Positions 1 to 8,054 of a stretch of 64,000 nucleotides of DNA are shown in pieces (the first letter of the stretch is position 1; each line of letters opens with the position of its first letter). Position numbers and translations under genes: made by a program. The DNA comes from JAZKID01 sp965247525 (lineage in GTDB: Bacteria > Pseudomonadota > Alphaproteobacteria > Rhizobiales > UBA4765), in NCBI GenBank assembly GCA_965247525.1, contig OZ252015.1:1975192-2039191 (forward strand). Reading direction: 5' to 3'. The notes below the pieces were generated by a model. The model was given only the letters and a program-made list of their open reading frames with translations. It searched no databases and had not been told where the DNA came from.

Positions 1-398
1 TTCATCACAATCTGGGGCGCCGCGACCCGACGCAGCGGCTGTCCGGCAACGCTGTTTTTGCAAAGCACGCGGATGAGCTTGCTGCAAAGCACAAAGCCTG
101 CATGATTTTGACAAATGATTATGCCAACACAGCTTTGCTTAGCTATTATCTGCGCGGCAAACGCGACGTGCTGCAAATGAATGAACCGCAACGCACGCTG
201 GGCTGGTCCTTGCCGGATCGCAACGCCTGCCTTAACAAGCCCGTGATCATTGTGACATCGCAGCGTATTCAGGCAAAACCCGAACCTCAACCCTCTCTTC
301 AAAATCTTGTGGAAGAGGCGACGATCCTGCGCGGCCATCGCGGCCGGCCTGTCGAAGCCTATAATGTGTATAGCGCTAAATTAGCCGCAACGCCTTAA
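1..398 (+). CDS. C-terminal fragment of a probable membrane glycosyltransferase (GT39/ArnT-like)
   Basis: The reading frame is open from the left edge (codons start at base 3) to a TAA at 396-398, so only about 131 C-terminal residues are visible. They form a soluble domain starting HHNLGRRDPTQRL and lacking membrane segments. This resembles the periplasmic tail of dolichyl-phosphate-mannose/ArnT-type glycosyltransferases, where a 'DPtqRL.G' stretch follows the last membrane helix; that is recalled family knowledge and not proof. The ATG at 102 is internal and is unlikely to be the true start, because the coding pattern continues upstream of it. The gene end overlaps the convergent radC end by about 23 bases. 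Confidence 0.5.
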   Translation, partial: HHNLGRRDPTQRLSGNAVFAKHADELAAKHKACMILTNDYANTALLSYYLRGKRDVLQMNEPQRTLGWSLPDRNACLNKPVIIVTSQRIQAKPEPQPSLQNLVEEATILRGHRGRPVEAYNVYSAKLAATP

Positions 399-1080
399 AG
401 CTGGCATGGCCCGCTTTGCCGACAATAAGATGGTCATGCACTTCGATGCCCAGCGGCCTTGCAATGTCGATGATCTGCTTCGTCATGCGGATATCGGCCT
501 GGCTGGGGGTGGGATCGCCCGAAGGGTGGTTGTGAACCAGAATAAGCGCGCTTGCGGACAGTTCGAGCGCGCGTTTGATAATTTCACGCGGATAGACAGG
601 CGTGTGGTCGATCGTGCCTGAGTTTTGCACCTCGTCGGCAATCAGGCCGTTGCGTTTGTCGAGAAACAACAAGCGAAACCTCTCAATGTCGTCATAGGCC
701 ATTGCGGCGCGGCAATAGTCGATCAGCGCCGACCAAGAACCAAGCACCATCCGCTCTGTCACCTGATCCTTGGAAAAACGAAGGGCGGCCGCGCGCATGA
801 TTTTAAATTCGGTGACAACGCTTCCACCCATGCCGTCAAATTCCAGAAGGCGCTGTTCAGGCGCACTCAAAACTTCGCTAAAACTGCCAAATGTTTTTAA
901 AAGTGTTTTGGCAAGAGCTTTGACATCACGCCGCGGCAAAGCGCGAAACAAAACCAGTTCCAAAAGTTCATAATCGGCAAGTGCGTCAGCGCCGCTTTTG
1001 CGAAATCGTTCCCGCAATCGCTCGCGATGACCCGCATAATGCGGCTTATCCGCTTTGTCCTGCTTTTGCGCCGCGCTCAT
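376..1080 (-). CDS. radC: RadC family JAB-domain protein (DNA repair protein RadC homologue)
   Basis: This 234-residue protein has an N-terminal helix-hairpin-helix-like part (about residues 15-110) and a C-terminal JAB/MPN domain. The JAMM metal-binding motif is complete: H183, H185 and D196 in HNHPSGDPTPSQAD. RadC proteins are predicted metalloproteins of uncertain role; the historical link to repair is weak. Its ATG overlaps the stop codon of map by four bases (ATGA at 1077-1080), so the two genes are probably translationally coupled, an order common in Alphaproteobacteria. Length is typical. Confidence 0.93.
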   Translation of the reverse strand: MSAAQKQDKADKPHYAGHRERLRERFRKSGADALADYELLELVLFRALPRRDVKALAKTLLKTFGSFSEVLSAPEQRLLEFDGMGGSVVTEFKIMRAAALRFSKDQVTERMVLGSWSALIDYCRAAMAYDDIERFRLLFLDKRNGLIADEVQNSGTIDHTPVYPREIIKRALELSASALILVHNHPSGDPTPSQADIRMTKQIIDIARPLGIEVHDHLIVGKAGHASFKALRLI

Positions 1081-1943
1081 GTCTGAAGGGGCGGTTTGTC
1101 AAGCCCGGCTGGCGAGAGTGTGAAAATCTCAACGCCTGTTGTCGTCACACCGACGCTATGCTCGAACTGTGCAGACAATGAGCGGTCACGCGTGACCGAG
1201 GTCCAGCCATCTTTCAACACTTTCACCTCTTTGCGGCCCAGATTTATCATCGGCTCAATGGTGAAAATCATGCCGGGCTTCAGCTCGGTAAAAGACACGT
1301 TGAGCAAATGCGCGCCCAAGTCTGAAATATCGTCTTCAGGCGGCGGCGCATAATGCAGAATGTTCGGCGCATCATGAAAAAGCTCACCAAGCCCGTGTCC
1401 ACAAAAATCGCGCACAACTGAGCAGCGCTCGCCTTCGGCATAGGTCTGGATGGCAATGCCAATATCGCGCAGGCGTGCGCCCGGCTTTACCGCGGCAATG
1501 CCGCGCATCAGCGCCTCATGCGTAATATCAACAAGCCTTTCGGCTTTACGCGAAATCTTGCCGATGCCAACCATGCGCGACAGATCGCCATGCCAGCCAT
1601 CGACAATCAGGGTAATATCGATATTGACGATGTCGCCTTCATCGAGAGGCTTGGTGTCGGGAATACCATGGCAGACCACATGGTTGATCGAGGTGCACAG
1701 CGCCTTGTGATAGCCGCGATAGTTCAAAGTGGCGGGCAGGGCGCCATGATCGAGCGCAAACTGGAGGGCGAGGTCGTCAAGGCGCTGGGTGGACACGCCC
1801 GGCTTGGCTTCAGTGACCAGCATATCGAGACAGGACGACGCAAGCTGACCCGCTTTACGCATGGCCGCAAACCCTTCCGGGCCATGCAGGCGGATCTGGC
1901 CCGTATTGCGAAGAGGCCGTGCGGATGCGTCGATGTAATTCAT
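1077..1943 (-). CDS. map: Type I methionine aminopeptidase
   Basis: This enzyme removes the initiator methionine from nascent cytosolic proteins. The 288-residue sequence shows the pita-bread metal site: the two Asp in NIDITLIVDGWHGD, His in the GHGLGELFH segment, Glu in FTIEPMIN and Glu in QFEHSVGV. The substrate-side His is in CHGIP. About 25 residues precede the catalytic domain, slightly longer than the E. coli enzyme. It is the first gene of a map-radC unit and is divergent from the CinA-like gene, with only 51 bases between the two starts. Confidence 0.96.
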   Translation of the reverse strand: MNYIDASARPLRNTGQIRLHGPEGFAAMRKAGQLASSCLDMLVTEAKPGVSTQRLDDLALQFALDHGALPATLNYRGYHKALCTSINHVVCHGIPDTKPLDEGDIVNIDITLIVDGWHGDLSRMVGIGKISRKAERLVDITHEALMRGIAAVKPGARLRDIGIAIQTYAEGERCSVVRDFCGHGLGELFHDAPNILHYAPPPEDDISDLGAHLLNVSFTELKPGMIFTIEPMINLGRKEVKVLKDGWTSVTRDRSLSAQFEHSVGVTTTGVEIFTLSPAGLDKPPLQT

Positions 1944-1994
1944 CTGTAACTTATGCTAAGACACGGCGCGTTTTGCAATTGCTTTTGAGGACTT

Positions 1995-2738
1995 ATGTCG
2001 ACAGCCGCCCTTCTTGTTATTGGTGATGAAATCCTGTCCGGCCGCACACAGGACAAAAATATCGCCACGCTGGCACAGTTTTGCGATGCAAAAGGCATCG
2101 ACCTTGTCGAGGTGCGCGTGGTCCGCGACGATGAGGCGGCCATCATCGCGGCCCTGAACAGCCTGCGGGCGTCTGTGGACAGGCTCTTTACCACGGGCGG
2201 CATTGGCCCGACCCATGATGACATAACGGCAGATTCAGTCGCCAAAGCGTTTGGCGTTGGCATTGATGTGCGCGATGAGGCCGTTGCTATGATGAAGGCG
2301 CGCTATCCTGAGCTTGAAATGAATACAGCACGCTTGCGCATGGCCCGTATTCCCGAAGGCGCGAGCCTGATCCCGAATAGCCAGTCGGGGGCACCGGGTT
2401 TTATTGTCCAGAATGTGTATGTGATGGCTGGCGTGCCGCGGATTATGCAGGCCATGCTGGAGGCCCTCTCGGCAGACATTCCTGATGGGGCCCCGGTTTT
2501 CAAGCGCACGATTAACGCCAACGGGCTTAAAGAGGGCGACTACGCGCAAGATTTGCGCCAGCTTGCGAAAGACCATCCCGACGTTACAATTGGCAGCTAC
2601 CCGCACATGACAGACACTGGCACAGTGAATGTGCTGGTGGTAAGAGGCCGATGTGAGCAAAAAGTGCTTGCGGCGGACAACGCCGTTAAAGCAATGCTTC
2701 ATCTTCTGCAACCTTCTGAAAAGGACATGCGACCATGA
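1995..2738 (+). CDS. Molybdopterin-binding domain protein, CinA N-domain type
   Basis: This 247-residue protein is a MoCF/MogA-like domain, with VIGDEILSGRTQDKN near the N terminus and TTGGIGPTHDD at about residues 65-75, the two signatures of the molybdopterin-binding fold. It lacks the C-terminal amidohydrolase (PncC) domain of full CinA, so it matches the short 'competence/damage-inducible protein A' form. Substrate is unknown; a nucleotide or cofactor hydrolase role is plausible from full-length CinA relatives. Its TGA overlaps the ATG of the next gene (ATGA at 2735-2738). Confidence 0.88.
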   Translation: MSTAALLVIGDEILSGRTQDKNIATLAQFCDAKGIDLVEVRVVRDDEAAIIAALNSLRASVDRLFTTGGIGPTHDDITADSVAKAFGVGIDVRDEAVAMMKARYPELEMNTARLRMARIPEGASLIPNSQSGAPGFIVQNVYVMAGVPRIMQAMLEALSADIPDGAPVFKRTINANGLKEGDYAQDLRQLAKDHPDVTIGSYPHMTDTGTVNVLVVRGRCEQKVLAADNAVKAMLHLLQPSEKDMRP

Positions 2739-3568
2739 CTGTTTCTTGGAAATCTCTCGCCGCTCTCGCTTTGCTTGCGCCGCTCTTTGCAGCACCGCAG
2801 GTTAAGGCTGGTGAAACGCTTGATCGCGTGATGCGCAAAAAGCTGATGGTGCAGGTAACGGATCAGGCCTATCCCCCGTTCTCTCAGATTGATGACAAAG
2901 GCAAAGTGGTTGGCTTTGATATTGATGTCGCCGCTGAAATTGCAAAACGTATTGGTGTCGATATCGAAGTGCAGACGCCGACATGGGAAATCATCACAGC
3001 AGGAAAATGGCAGGGACGCTTCGATATCTGCGTCTGCTCGATGACGCCGACGACCGAGCGCAAAGAGGTTTTGGATTTTCCTGCAGCTTATTATGAAGCT
3101 TCGGCCGTGATTGTGACGACAGGCGACAATGTGACCGTGACCAAGGCGGCCGATCTCAATGACAAGCGTGTCGGTGTTGAAGCCAGCACAACCTACGAAA
3201 AATATTTACAAAAAACGCTGAATATTGACGCAGGCAAACCGGTTGAATTTCCTTTCGAAAGCGTCAAGGAAAAACCTTATGAAAGCGAAGTCATGGCGTT
3301 TCAAGATCTTGGAATTGGCGACGGCAAACGCCTTGACGCCATTGTCGCGAACTTCCTGACAGCGCGCGAACAGGTGAAAAAAGCGGATGGCAAATTCAAG
3401 ATTGTTGGCGAGCCTCTGTTTTCAGAATTGATCTGGGTGTCCGTTGATAAGGGCGATCCTGAATGGGAGGCCAAGATCAAAGAAATTGTTGAGGCGATGA
3501 AAGCAGATGGAACTTTAAAACAGATATCAGAAAAATGGATTGGCGTTGACATTGCTCCCAAGTCCTGA
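2735..3568 (+). CDS. Periplasmic substrate-binding protein of a polar amino-acid ABC transporter
   Basis: The 277-residue protein starts with a signal peptide (Lys/Trp n-region, LAALALLAPLFAA core, probable cleavage after VKA near residue 25). The mature part is a family 3 extracellular solute-binding protein: YPPFSQID and GFDIDVAAEIAKRIGV are the usual first-lobe motifs, and WEIITAGKWQGRFDICVCSM matches the ligand-cleft strand. The ligand cannot be read from sequence. It overlaps the CinA-like gene by four bases and is followed by the permease. The dioxygenase downstream suggests tryptophan or another aromatic amino acid, which is inference. Confidence 0.9.
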   Translation: MTVSWKSLAALALLAPLFAAPQVKAGETLDRVMRKKLMVQVTDQAYPPFSQIDDKGKVVGFDIDVAAEIAKRIGVDIEVQTPTWEIITAGKWQGRFDICVCSMTPTTERKEVLDFPAAYYEASAVIVTTGDNVTVTKAADLNDKRVGVEASTTYEKYLQKTLNIDAGKPVEFPFESVKEKPYESEVMAFQDLGIGDGKRLDAIVANFLTAREQVKKADGKFKIVGEPLFSELIWVSVDKGDPEWEAKIKEIVEAMKADGTLKQISEKWIGVDIAPKS

Positions 3569-3605
3569 GCTTCCATGTCCTGATTTGACGAGTGCTGAGG
3601 TTCTG

Positions 3606-4400
3606 GTGCCGCCGAACTCAAAATCGCGTGCGAACTTGTTTCGTGTGCGTGTGTTTGCGGTTTGGGTGGTCTTGCTAGTTGTTTTTGCGTTGTTTTTTTA
3701 CAATTTCGACCTGAAATTCAGCATTATAATCGATAAATTCCCAGTGCTTGCGGGCTTTCGTTTGTCGCCAGACGGTTTCTTGCAGGGCGCAGTGCTAACG
3801 CTCTTTGTCTGCATGGTTTCAATCGTTGCCTCCGTTGTTCTTGGAACGCTTGCAGCACTGGGGCGTATGTCGGGCAGCGCGGTGCTTTATGGGATCGCGA
3901 CATTCTACACCTCTTTTTTTCGCGGCACGCCCCTGCTGGTGCAAATTCTGCTGATCTATATTGGCCTGCCTCAAATCGGCCCTGTGCCAGACGCCATACC
4001 TGCCGGTATTATTGCGCTGTCACTCAATTACGGCGCCTATTTAAGCGAAATTTTTCGCGCGGGTTTTTTGTCGGTGGCCAAAGGCCAGCACGAAGCGGCC
4101 TGCGCGCTTGGCCTGCCGCGCTGGCTGACCTTCTGGAAAATCATCGTGCCGCAGGCGATGCGCTTTGTCGTGCCACCAACAGGCACGCAGTTCATCGCAA
4201 TGCTGAAAGATTCGTCGCTAATTTCGGTAATGGGCGTTGCTGAAATTATGTTTCTGGCGCAATCCTTCGGGCGCTCAACCTATCGCTATATTGAAATGCT
4301 GACAGCGGCCGCGATCATCTACTGGATCATGTCGCTTTGTTTTGAAATTCTGCAATCGCGTCTTGAGGCCTATTACGGCAAAGGCTATGTCCGCCACTAA
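3606..4400 (+). CDS. Amino-acid ABC transporter permease (HisM/GlnP type)
   Basis: An inner-membrane permease of about 264 residues with several hydrophobic helices and the family loop for ATPase docking, seen as ...GQHEAACALGLPRW... near the centre. SFFRGTPLLVQ is the usual HisM-family N-terminal signature. Start choice: the frame is open back to a TTG at 3540 that would overlap the binding-protein gene by 29 bases, but the GTG at 3606 has a GAGG at 3597-3600 with five-base spacing and gives a normal N terminus; I prefer 3606. No ATPase gene follows, so the transporter must use one encoded elsewhere. Confidence 0.85.
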   Translation: MPPNSKSRANLFRVRVFAVWVVLLVVFALFFYNFDLKFSIIIDKFPVLAGFRLSPDGFLQGAVLTLFVCMVSIVASVVLGTLAALGRMSGSAVLYGIATFYTSFFRGTPLLVQILLIYIGLPQIGPVPDAIPAGIIALSLNYGAYLSEIFRAGFLSVAKGQHEAACALGLPRWLTFWKIIVPQAMRFVVPPTGTQFIAMLKDSSLISVMGVAEIMFLAQSFGRSTYRYIEMLTAAAIIYWIMSLCFEILQSRLEAYYGKGYVRH

Positions 4401-4417
4401 CATCATGGGAGCGCATT

Positions 4418-5608
4418 ATGGCGCAGTTTCAGTTAAGTGACTTTGGAATGACGGGGACGCGTGGTTTTTTGACAAACCACGATTTGCAAAAAATGCAGCT
4501 TCCGCCAGCCTTTGATGAAATCACCAATGCCGGGCAGCATTTGTCCGGCACTCTGACATCGGGCCGTGTCCGCACTTTTCTCAACCAGTTGCCTGAAGTC
4601 GATATGGCGGTGCATCTGCCAAACTTAAATGAAGCGCAGCTTCAGCTGCTGATGGTGCGCTATTCGTTTCTGGTTCAGGCCTATATCTGGGGTGAGGCCA
4701 ATCCGCCAGAATTTTTACCGCGCAATCTTGCGGTGCCGTATTGCCTGCTTGCCGCGCATATCGGCGAATTTCCGCTTCTTCCCTATGCGGCCTACACGCT
4801 GAACAACTGGCACAAGCTCGATGAAAAAGGCGGCGTCACGCTCGACAATATTGAAGTGATTCAGAATTTCTTCGGCGGCGCCGATGAAAACTGGTTTATT
4901 ATGGTTCATGTTGAAATCGAAGCCAAAGCAGCGCCGGCGCTGGCGGCCATTCCGGCCTTGACCGAAGCTGTCTCAAATAATGACAAAGCGCTGGTTGCAA
5001 AACAGCTCAGCATTATTTTGCAGGCATGGGATACGATCCAGCCAGTATTTGCGCGCATGCCCGAACAGTGTGATCCGTATATCTACTACAACCGTGTGCG
5101 TCCTTACATTCACGGATGGAAAGGAAACCCCGCGACGCCAGATGGCATCGTTTATCAGGGCGTCGAAAAATATGGCAATAAACCGCAGGCCTTTCGTGGG
5201 CAAACAGGATCGCAAAGTTCAATCGTGCCGACGATGGACGCATTGCTCGGTATCGCCCACGACAACGACCCCTTGCGTGAATATCTCGACGAGCTTCATC
5301 AATACAGGCCAGTGCAGCACCGTCGTTTTATCGAGGCCGTGCAAAAACATTCAAAGCTCCGCGCTTTTGTCAGTGCGTCTCAGGATGAAAAACTGGTCGA
5401 GCTTTACAATGCGATCGTCAGCCATGTGCAGACGTTTCGCACACAGCATCTCGAATATGCCGCCAACTACATCAACAAGCAGGCCAAAAGCGCCGATGGG
5501 AACCCTGTGGAGGTTGGCACCGGCGGTACACCTTTCATGAAATACCTGAAAAAGCACCGCGACGAAAGCGGCGCGCATTTATTGCCTTTGCCTAAAAAGA
5601 GCGCTTAA
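4418..5608 (+). CDS. Indoleamine 2,3-dioxygenase family haem protein
   Basis: The 396-residue protein matches the indoleamine/tryptophan 2,3-dioxygenase (IDO) family, which opens the indole ring of tryptophan to N-formylkynurenine using haem iron. Visible hallmarks are NNW.KLD and NFFGGADENWF in the N-terminal half, FRGQTGSQSS followed by a LLGI..D stretch, YRPVQHRRFI, FRTQH with the likely proximal haem ligand His344, and the C-terminal GTGGT at 367-371. The length fits IDO. It starts 17 bases after the permease with a GGGAG ribosome-binding site, so it is the last gene of the transporter operon. No kynureninase or formamidase is present nearby. Confidence 0.85.
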   Translation: MAQFQLSDFGMTGTRGFLTNHDLQKMQLPPAFDEITNAGQHLSGTLTSGRVRTFLNQLPEVDMAVHLPNLNEAQLQLLMVRYSFLVQAYIWGEANPPEFLPRNLAVPYCLLAAHIGEFPLLPYAAYTLNNWHKLDEKGGVTLDNIEVIQNFFGGADENWFIMVHVEIEAKAAPALAAIPALTEAVSNNDKALVAKQLSIILQAWDTIQPVFARMPEQCDPYIYYNRVRPYIHGWKGNPATPDGIVYQGVEKYGNKPQAFRGQTGSQSSIVPTMDALLGIAHDNDPLREYLDELHQYRPVQHRRFIEAVQKHSKLRAFVSASQDEKLVELYNAIVSHVQTFRTQHLEYAANYINKQAKSADGNPVEVGTGGTPFMKYLKKHRDESGAHLLPLPKKSA

Positions 5609-5615
5609 ACGCGTT

Positions 5616-5657
5616 CAAAACTCTTCAGTTTTGGGTTTGATGCCGTGACATCGGCAT
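5616..5657 (+). terminator. Two adjacent hairpins after the dioxygenase gene
   Basis: The first hairpin has a seven-base stem CAAAACT/AGTTTTG with a CTTC loop (5616-5633). The second pairs ATGCCG with CGGCAT (5640-5657). Neither has a strong T run, so termination is only likely. The second lies in a TTTGATGCC...GCGGC context resembling the repeat modules found after the tRNA genes. Confidence 0.4.
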
Positions 5658-5687
5658 GCGGCTTGGTTTACATAAGTCAGCTTGCCG

Positions 5688-5774
5688 GCCCTCTTGGCGG
5701 AATCGGTAGACGCAAGGGACTTAAAATCCCTCGGGGGCAACCCCGTGCCGGTTCGAGTCCGGCAGAGGGCACCA
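5688..5774 (+). tRNA. tRNA-Leu (anticodon TAA)
   Basis: Acceptor arm GCCCTCT pairs with AGAGGGC; the discriminator A and an encoded CCA end at 5774. A long variable arm (CGGGGGCAACCCCG) shows a class II tRNA. The anticodon stem AGGGA/TCCCT encloses a loop with TAA, reading the UUA leucine codon. The T arm contains GGTTCGAGTCC. Confidence 0.95.
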
Positions 5775-5905
5775 TTTTTGTTGTCCGCTTCGCGGAAAAA
5801 CAGTTCTGTGAACTGTTTTAAAACAAAAATGCCAAAGCGTTTTACGCCGCGGCAGAGCTTTTGATGACAAGCAGCGTAGCTGCGCGTCAGGTCATTTTAT
5901 TTTTT
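5775..5905 (+). repeat. Structured intergenic repeat, copy 1 (after tRNA-Leu)
   Basis: Downstream of the tRNA are a hairpin AACAGTTctgtGAACTGTT (terminator-like), then module b (AAAAATGCCAAAGCGTTTTAC, 5826-5845) and module a (TTTTGATGACAAGCAGC followed by GCTGCGCGTCAG, 5860-5890). The same modules occur after tRNA-Thr and tRNA-Tyr, there in the order a then b. Inside module a, GCAGC...GCTGC can form a hairpin. Confidence 0.6.
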
Positions 5906-5919
5906 GAAGGAGACAACAC

Positions 5920-6285
5920 ATGAAAAACCCTATCCGCTGGTTTGAAATCTATGTCGAGAACATGCCGCGCGCGAAAGTATTTTATGAAACGGTGTTTCAG
6001 GCCGAGCTCACTAAAATTGACAGTCCAGACATCGAAATGTTCGGGTTTCCGATGGAAAAAGAAAGTTATGGCTGTACCGGCGCATTGGTCAAAATGCCGG
6101 GCTATAAGCCTGCCGCCGGAACCATCATATACTTTGCTAGCGAAGATTGCGCGGTCGAAGAGGCCCGGGTTATAGAAGCTGGTGGTAAAATCCAAAAACC
6201 CAAAACATCAATTGGGCCTTATGGTTTTATCACGCTGTTTAACGATACCGAGGGCAATGTGGTCGGTATCCATTCAATGAGCTGA
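5920..6285 (+). CDS. VOC (glyoxalase/bleomycin resistance-like) superfamily protein
   Basis: A 121-residue single-module protein with the paired beta-alpha-beta-beta-beta pattern of the vicinal oxygen chelate fold: IRWFEIYVENMPRAKVFYE at the start and GFITLFNDTEGNVVGIHS at the end. These are the classic first-strand and last-strand motifs of this family, often annotated as glyoxalase-like with unknown substrate. A strong GAAGGAGA ribosome-binding site lies at 5906-5913, six bases before the ATG. The PhnA-like gene follows 16 bases later in the same direction. Confidence 0.87.
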   Translation: MKNPIRWFEIYVENMPRAKVFYETVFQAELTKIDSPDIEMFGFPMEKESYGCTGALVKMPGYKPAAGTIIYFASEDCAVEEARVIEAGGKIQKPKTSIGPYGFITLFNDTEGNVVGIHSMS

Positions 6286-6301
6286 GCAGGAAGCCAGCAA
6301 A

Positions 6302-6517
6302 ATGATCGAAACAAAAGACGCCAACGGCGCCGTTCTCAATGAGGGTGACAATGTGACCCTCATCAAGGATTTGAAAGTGAGAGGGACGTCCACGACCCTG
6401 AAACGCGGCACAATGATCAAGAGCATTCATCTGACGGCAAATGAAAATGAAGTTGAATGCCGGCATGAGAAAGTGCGCGGCCTGGTGCTGCGCACTGAAT
6501 TCTTGAAAAAAGTCTAG
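6302..6517 (+). CDS. PhnA/YjdM C-terminal-domain protein without zinc ribbon
   Basis: The 71-residue protein matches the C-terminal domain of YjdM/PhnA (alkylphosphonate-named, function not settled): KDANGAVLNEGDNVTLIKDL, then a strand rich in Lys/Thr, ending LRTEFLKKV. Full YjdM proteins carry an N-terminal zinc ribbon of about 40 residues; here no Cys pairs are present, and the Met is at the domain boundary, so it is a stand-alone domain. The end overlaps the convergent monooxygenase gene by four bases. Confidence 0.85.
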   Translation: MIETKDANGAVLNEGDNVTLIKDLKVRGTSTTLKRGTMIKSIHLTANENEVECRHEKVRGLVLRTEFLKKV

Positions 6518-7698
6518 CCGCTGTAGAGCCAGTCATAGCGCGACAGCAGCGACTTTTGGCTGGAAAGTTTAAGCACAAGATCGCGTGCGTTTGCTATCAG
6601 CCCGCTCATGTGAAAAATTCGGGCGTTCTTTTCACTTTCAATCTGTACTCTCGCGGTGCGCGGCGCGCGGTATTCACGATAAGTTTGAAACGCCTGCGAC
6701 GGCGTAATATCTGGGTCTTCAAAAAAACCAGCGAGCGCGGCGGCATCTTCAATTGCTTGTGCCGCGCCTTGCGCCAAAAAAGGCAGCATCGGGTGCGCGG
6801 CGTCACCCATAAGCGTAATGCGAGAGAGCGGCCATGGTGCCTGTGAGGGGGGGCGCGTGTAAAGCGGCCAGCACGACCAGCTGTCAGGCGTGCGCAGCAA
6901 CAGGCGCAGCATGGGCGCAAGTTTCGATGTCGCAAAATAAAAGGACGCAAGATCCACATCGGGCGACGGGTCAGCCTCATGGTCTTGAAGAATGACAACG
7001 ATATTTGTAAGTAAGCCTCCACGTAGAGGGTAGTGGACAATATGGGCGTGCGGCGCCATCCATAAGCCGGACACAGCACCGTCCAGCCCGGTAGGTAAAG
7101 CCGAAGTCGGCATCATGGCGCGGTAAGAATTGTAACCGCTGAAAGTGGGCGCACCATCATTCAAAAATGCGCCCCTTACCTTTGACCACAGACCATCTGC
7201 GCCGATAAGCGCTGCGCCGGTTGCTTCGCATGCAACGCCGTTGCGGCTAAAATGCAATGTGACTTGCTCTGCGGTTTCCTTATATTTTAAAAAAGTGCAG
7301 CCAAGATGTGTGGTAATAAGCGGCTGTGAACCACAGGCCTTGATCAAGGCTGCCTGCAAATCTGCGCGGTGCGCCACGGCGTAAGGCGCGCCCCATAACT
7401 TTAATGCGTTCTCCCCAATCGGAACGGTGCCAAGTTTTGTACCGCTCTGCCCGGAATACAGTTCGAGGGCTGATGGATAGCCAAGATCTTTTTCAAGGTC
7501 TTTTATAACATCGAGATGTTGCAGCACGCGCATGGCATTCGGGGACAGCTGCAAGCCTGCGCCAATATCGGACAGCATGTCTGCGCTCTCAAAAATTTCA
7601 ACGGCGATGCCGCGGCGGGAAAGCGCGAGCGCCGTTGTCAGGCCGCCTATGCCGCCCCCCACAATGAGAACGGGTGCGCGGGCAGAAGACAGGCGCAT
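6514..7698 (-). CDS. FAD-dependent monooxygenase (salicylate hydroxylase-like, UbiH group)
   Basis: This 394-residue protein is a class A flavoprotein hydroxylase. It has the dinucleotide-binding fingerprint VGGGIGGLTTALALSRRG (residues 12-29), a central DG motif (IGADGLWSKVR) and the second FAD motif GDAAHPMLPFLAQGA near residue 290. The substrate is likely an aromatic compound but cannot be named. It is transcribed away from the dioxygenase operon; I see no kynurenine 3-monooxygenase-specific evidence. The zinc-finger gene lies immediately upstream on the same strand (18-base gap), a pairing I recall from other Alphaproteobacteria. Confidence 0.88.
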   Translation of the reverse strand: MRLSSARAPVLIVGGGIGGLTTALALSRRGIAVEIFESADMLSDIGAGLQLSPNAMRVLQHLDVIKDLEKDLGYPSALELYSGQSGTKLGTVPIGENALKLWGAPYAVAHRADLQAALIKACGSQPLITTHLGCTFLKYKETAEQVTLHFSRNGVACEATGAALIGADGLWSKVRGAFLNDGAPTFSGYNSYRAMMPTSALPTGLDGAVSGLWMAPHAHIVHYPLRGGLLTNIVVILQDHEADPSPDVDLASFYFATSKLAPMLRLLLRTPDSWSCWPLYTRPPSQAPWPLSRITLMGDAAHPMLPFLAQGAAQAIEDAAALAGFFEDPDITPSQAFQTYREYRAPRTARVQIESEKNARIFHMSGLIANARDLVLKLSSQKSLLSRYDWLYSG

Positions 7699-7716
7699 TC
7701 GATTGTTTTTTAAAAA

Positions 7717-7947
7717 TCAGGCCGCGTAGTTTTCGTGCTGGTGAGTCGTTAGCTCAGCCATGTGGTCAAATTTGAAAAGCGTCGAGCAATACGGGCAGAC
7801 GATTTCATGATCTTTCCCCATATCAAGAAAGACATGCGGATGGTCGAAAGGCGCTGAGGCACCCATGCACATAAATTCGCGTGTGCCGATTGTAATTGAG
7901 GGCGCGCCGCTGTCATTGTGAAAACGTGGAACGGAAAGCTGGGCCAT
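7717..7947 (-). CDS. Small zf-CHCC zinc-finger protein
   Basis: A 76-residue protein with the CHCC ligand set C27, H36, C51, C54 (C..H..CPYC), typical of the zinc-finger domain also found in the mitochondrial complex I subunit NDUFS6. Bacterial versions are short stand-alone proteins of uncertain role. It is followed after 18 bases by the monooxygenase gene on the same strand and is divergent from the alpha/beta hydrolase gene. Confidence 0.87.
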   Translation of the reverse strand: MAQLSVPRFHNDSGAPSITIGTREFMCMGASAPFDHPHVFLDMGKDHEIVCPYCSTLFKFDHMAELTTHQHENYAA

Positions 7948-8054
7948 GATATCCCCCTCAGGGCTGCGAACATCTTGAATATGACAGAGACTGAGGACAA
8001 AAGAGAGTCACAAATTCAAATTCTGTGATTTTTTTATAAAGGCGTCAAAACAGC

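Noticed and set aside
5682..5864. A 60-codon frame running through tRNA-Leu
   Set aside because: It overlaps the tRNA gene and has no coding signature.
2735..7698. A complete kynurenine catabolism cluster (dioxygenase plus the FAD monooxygenase at 6514-7698)
   Set aside because: The monooxygenase is on the other strand, beyond tRNA-Leu and two small genes, looks like a salicylate-hydroxylase-type enzyme, and no formamidase or kynureninase is present.
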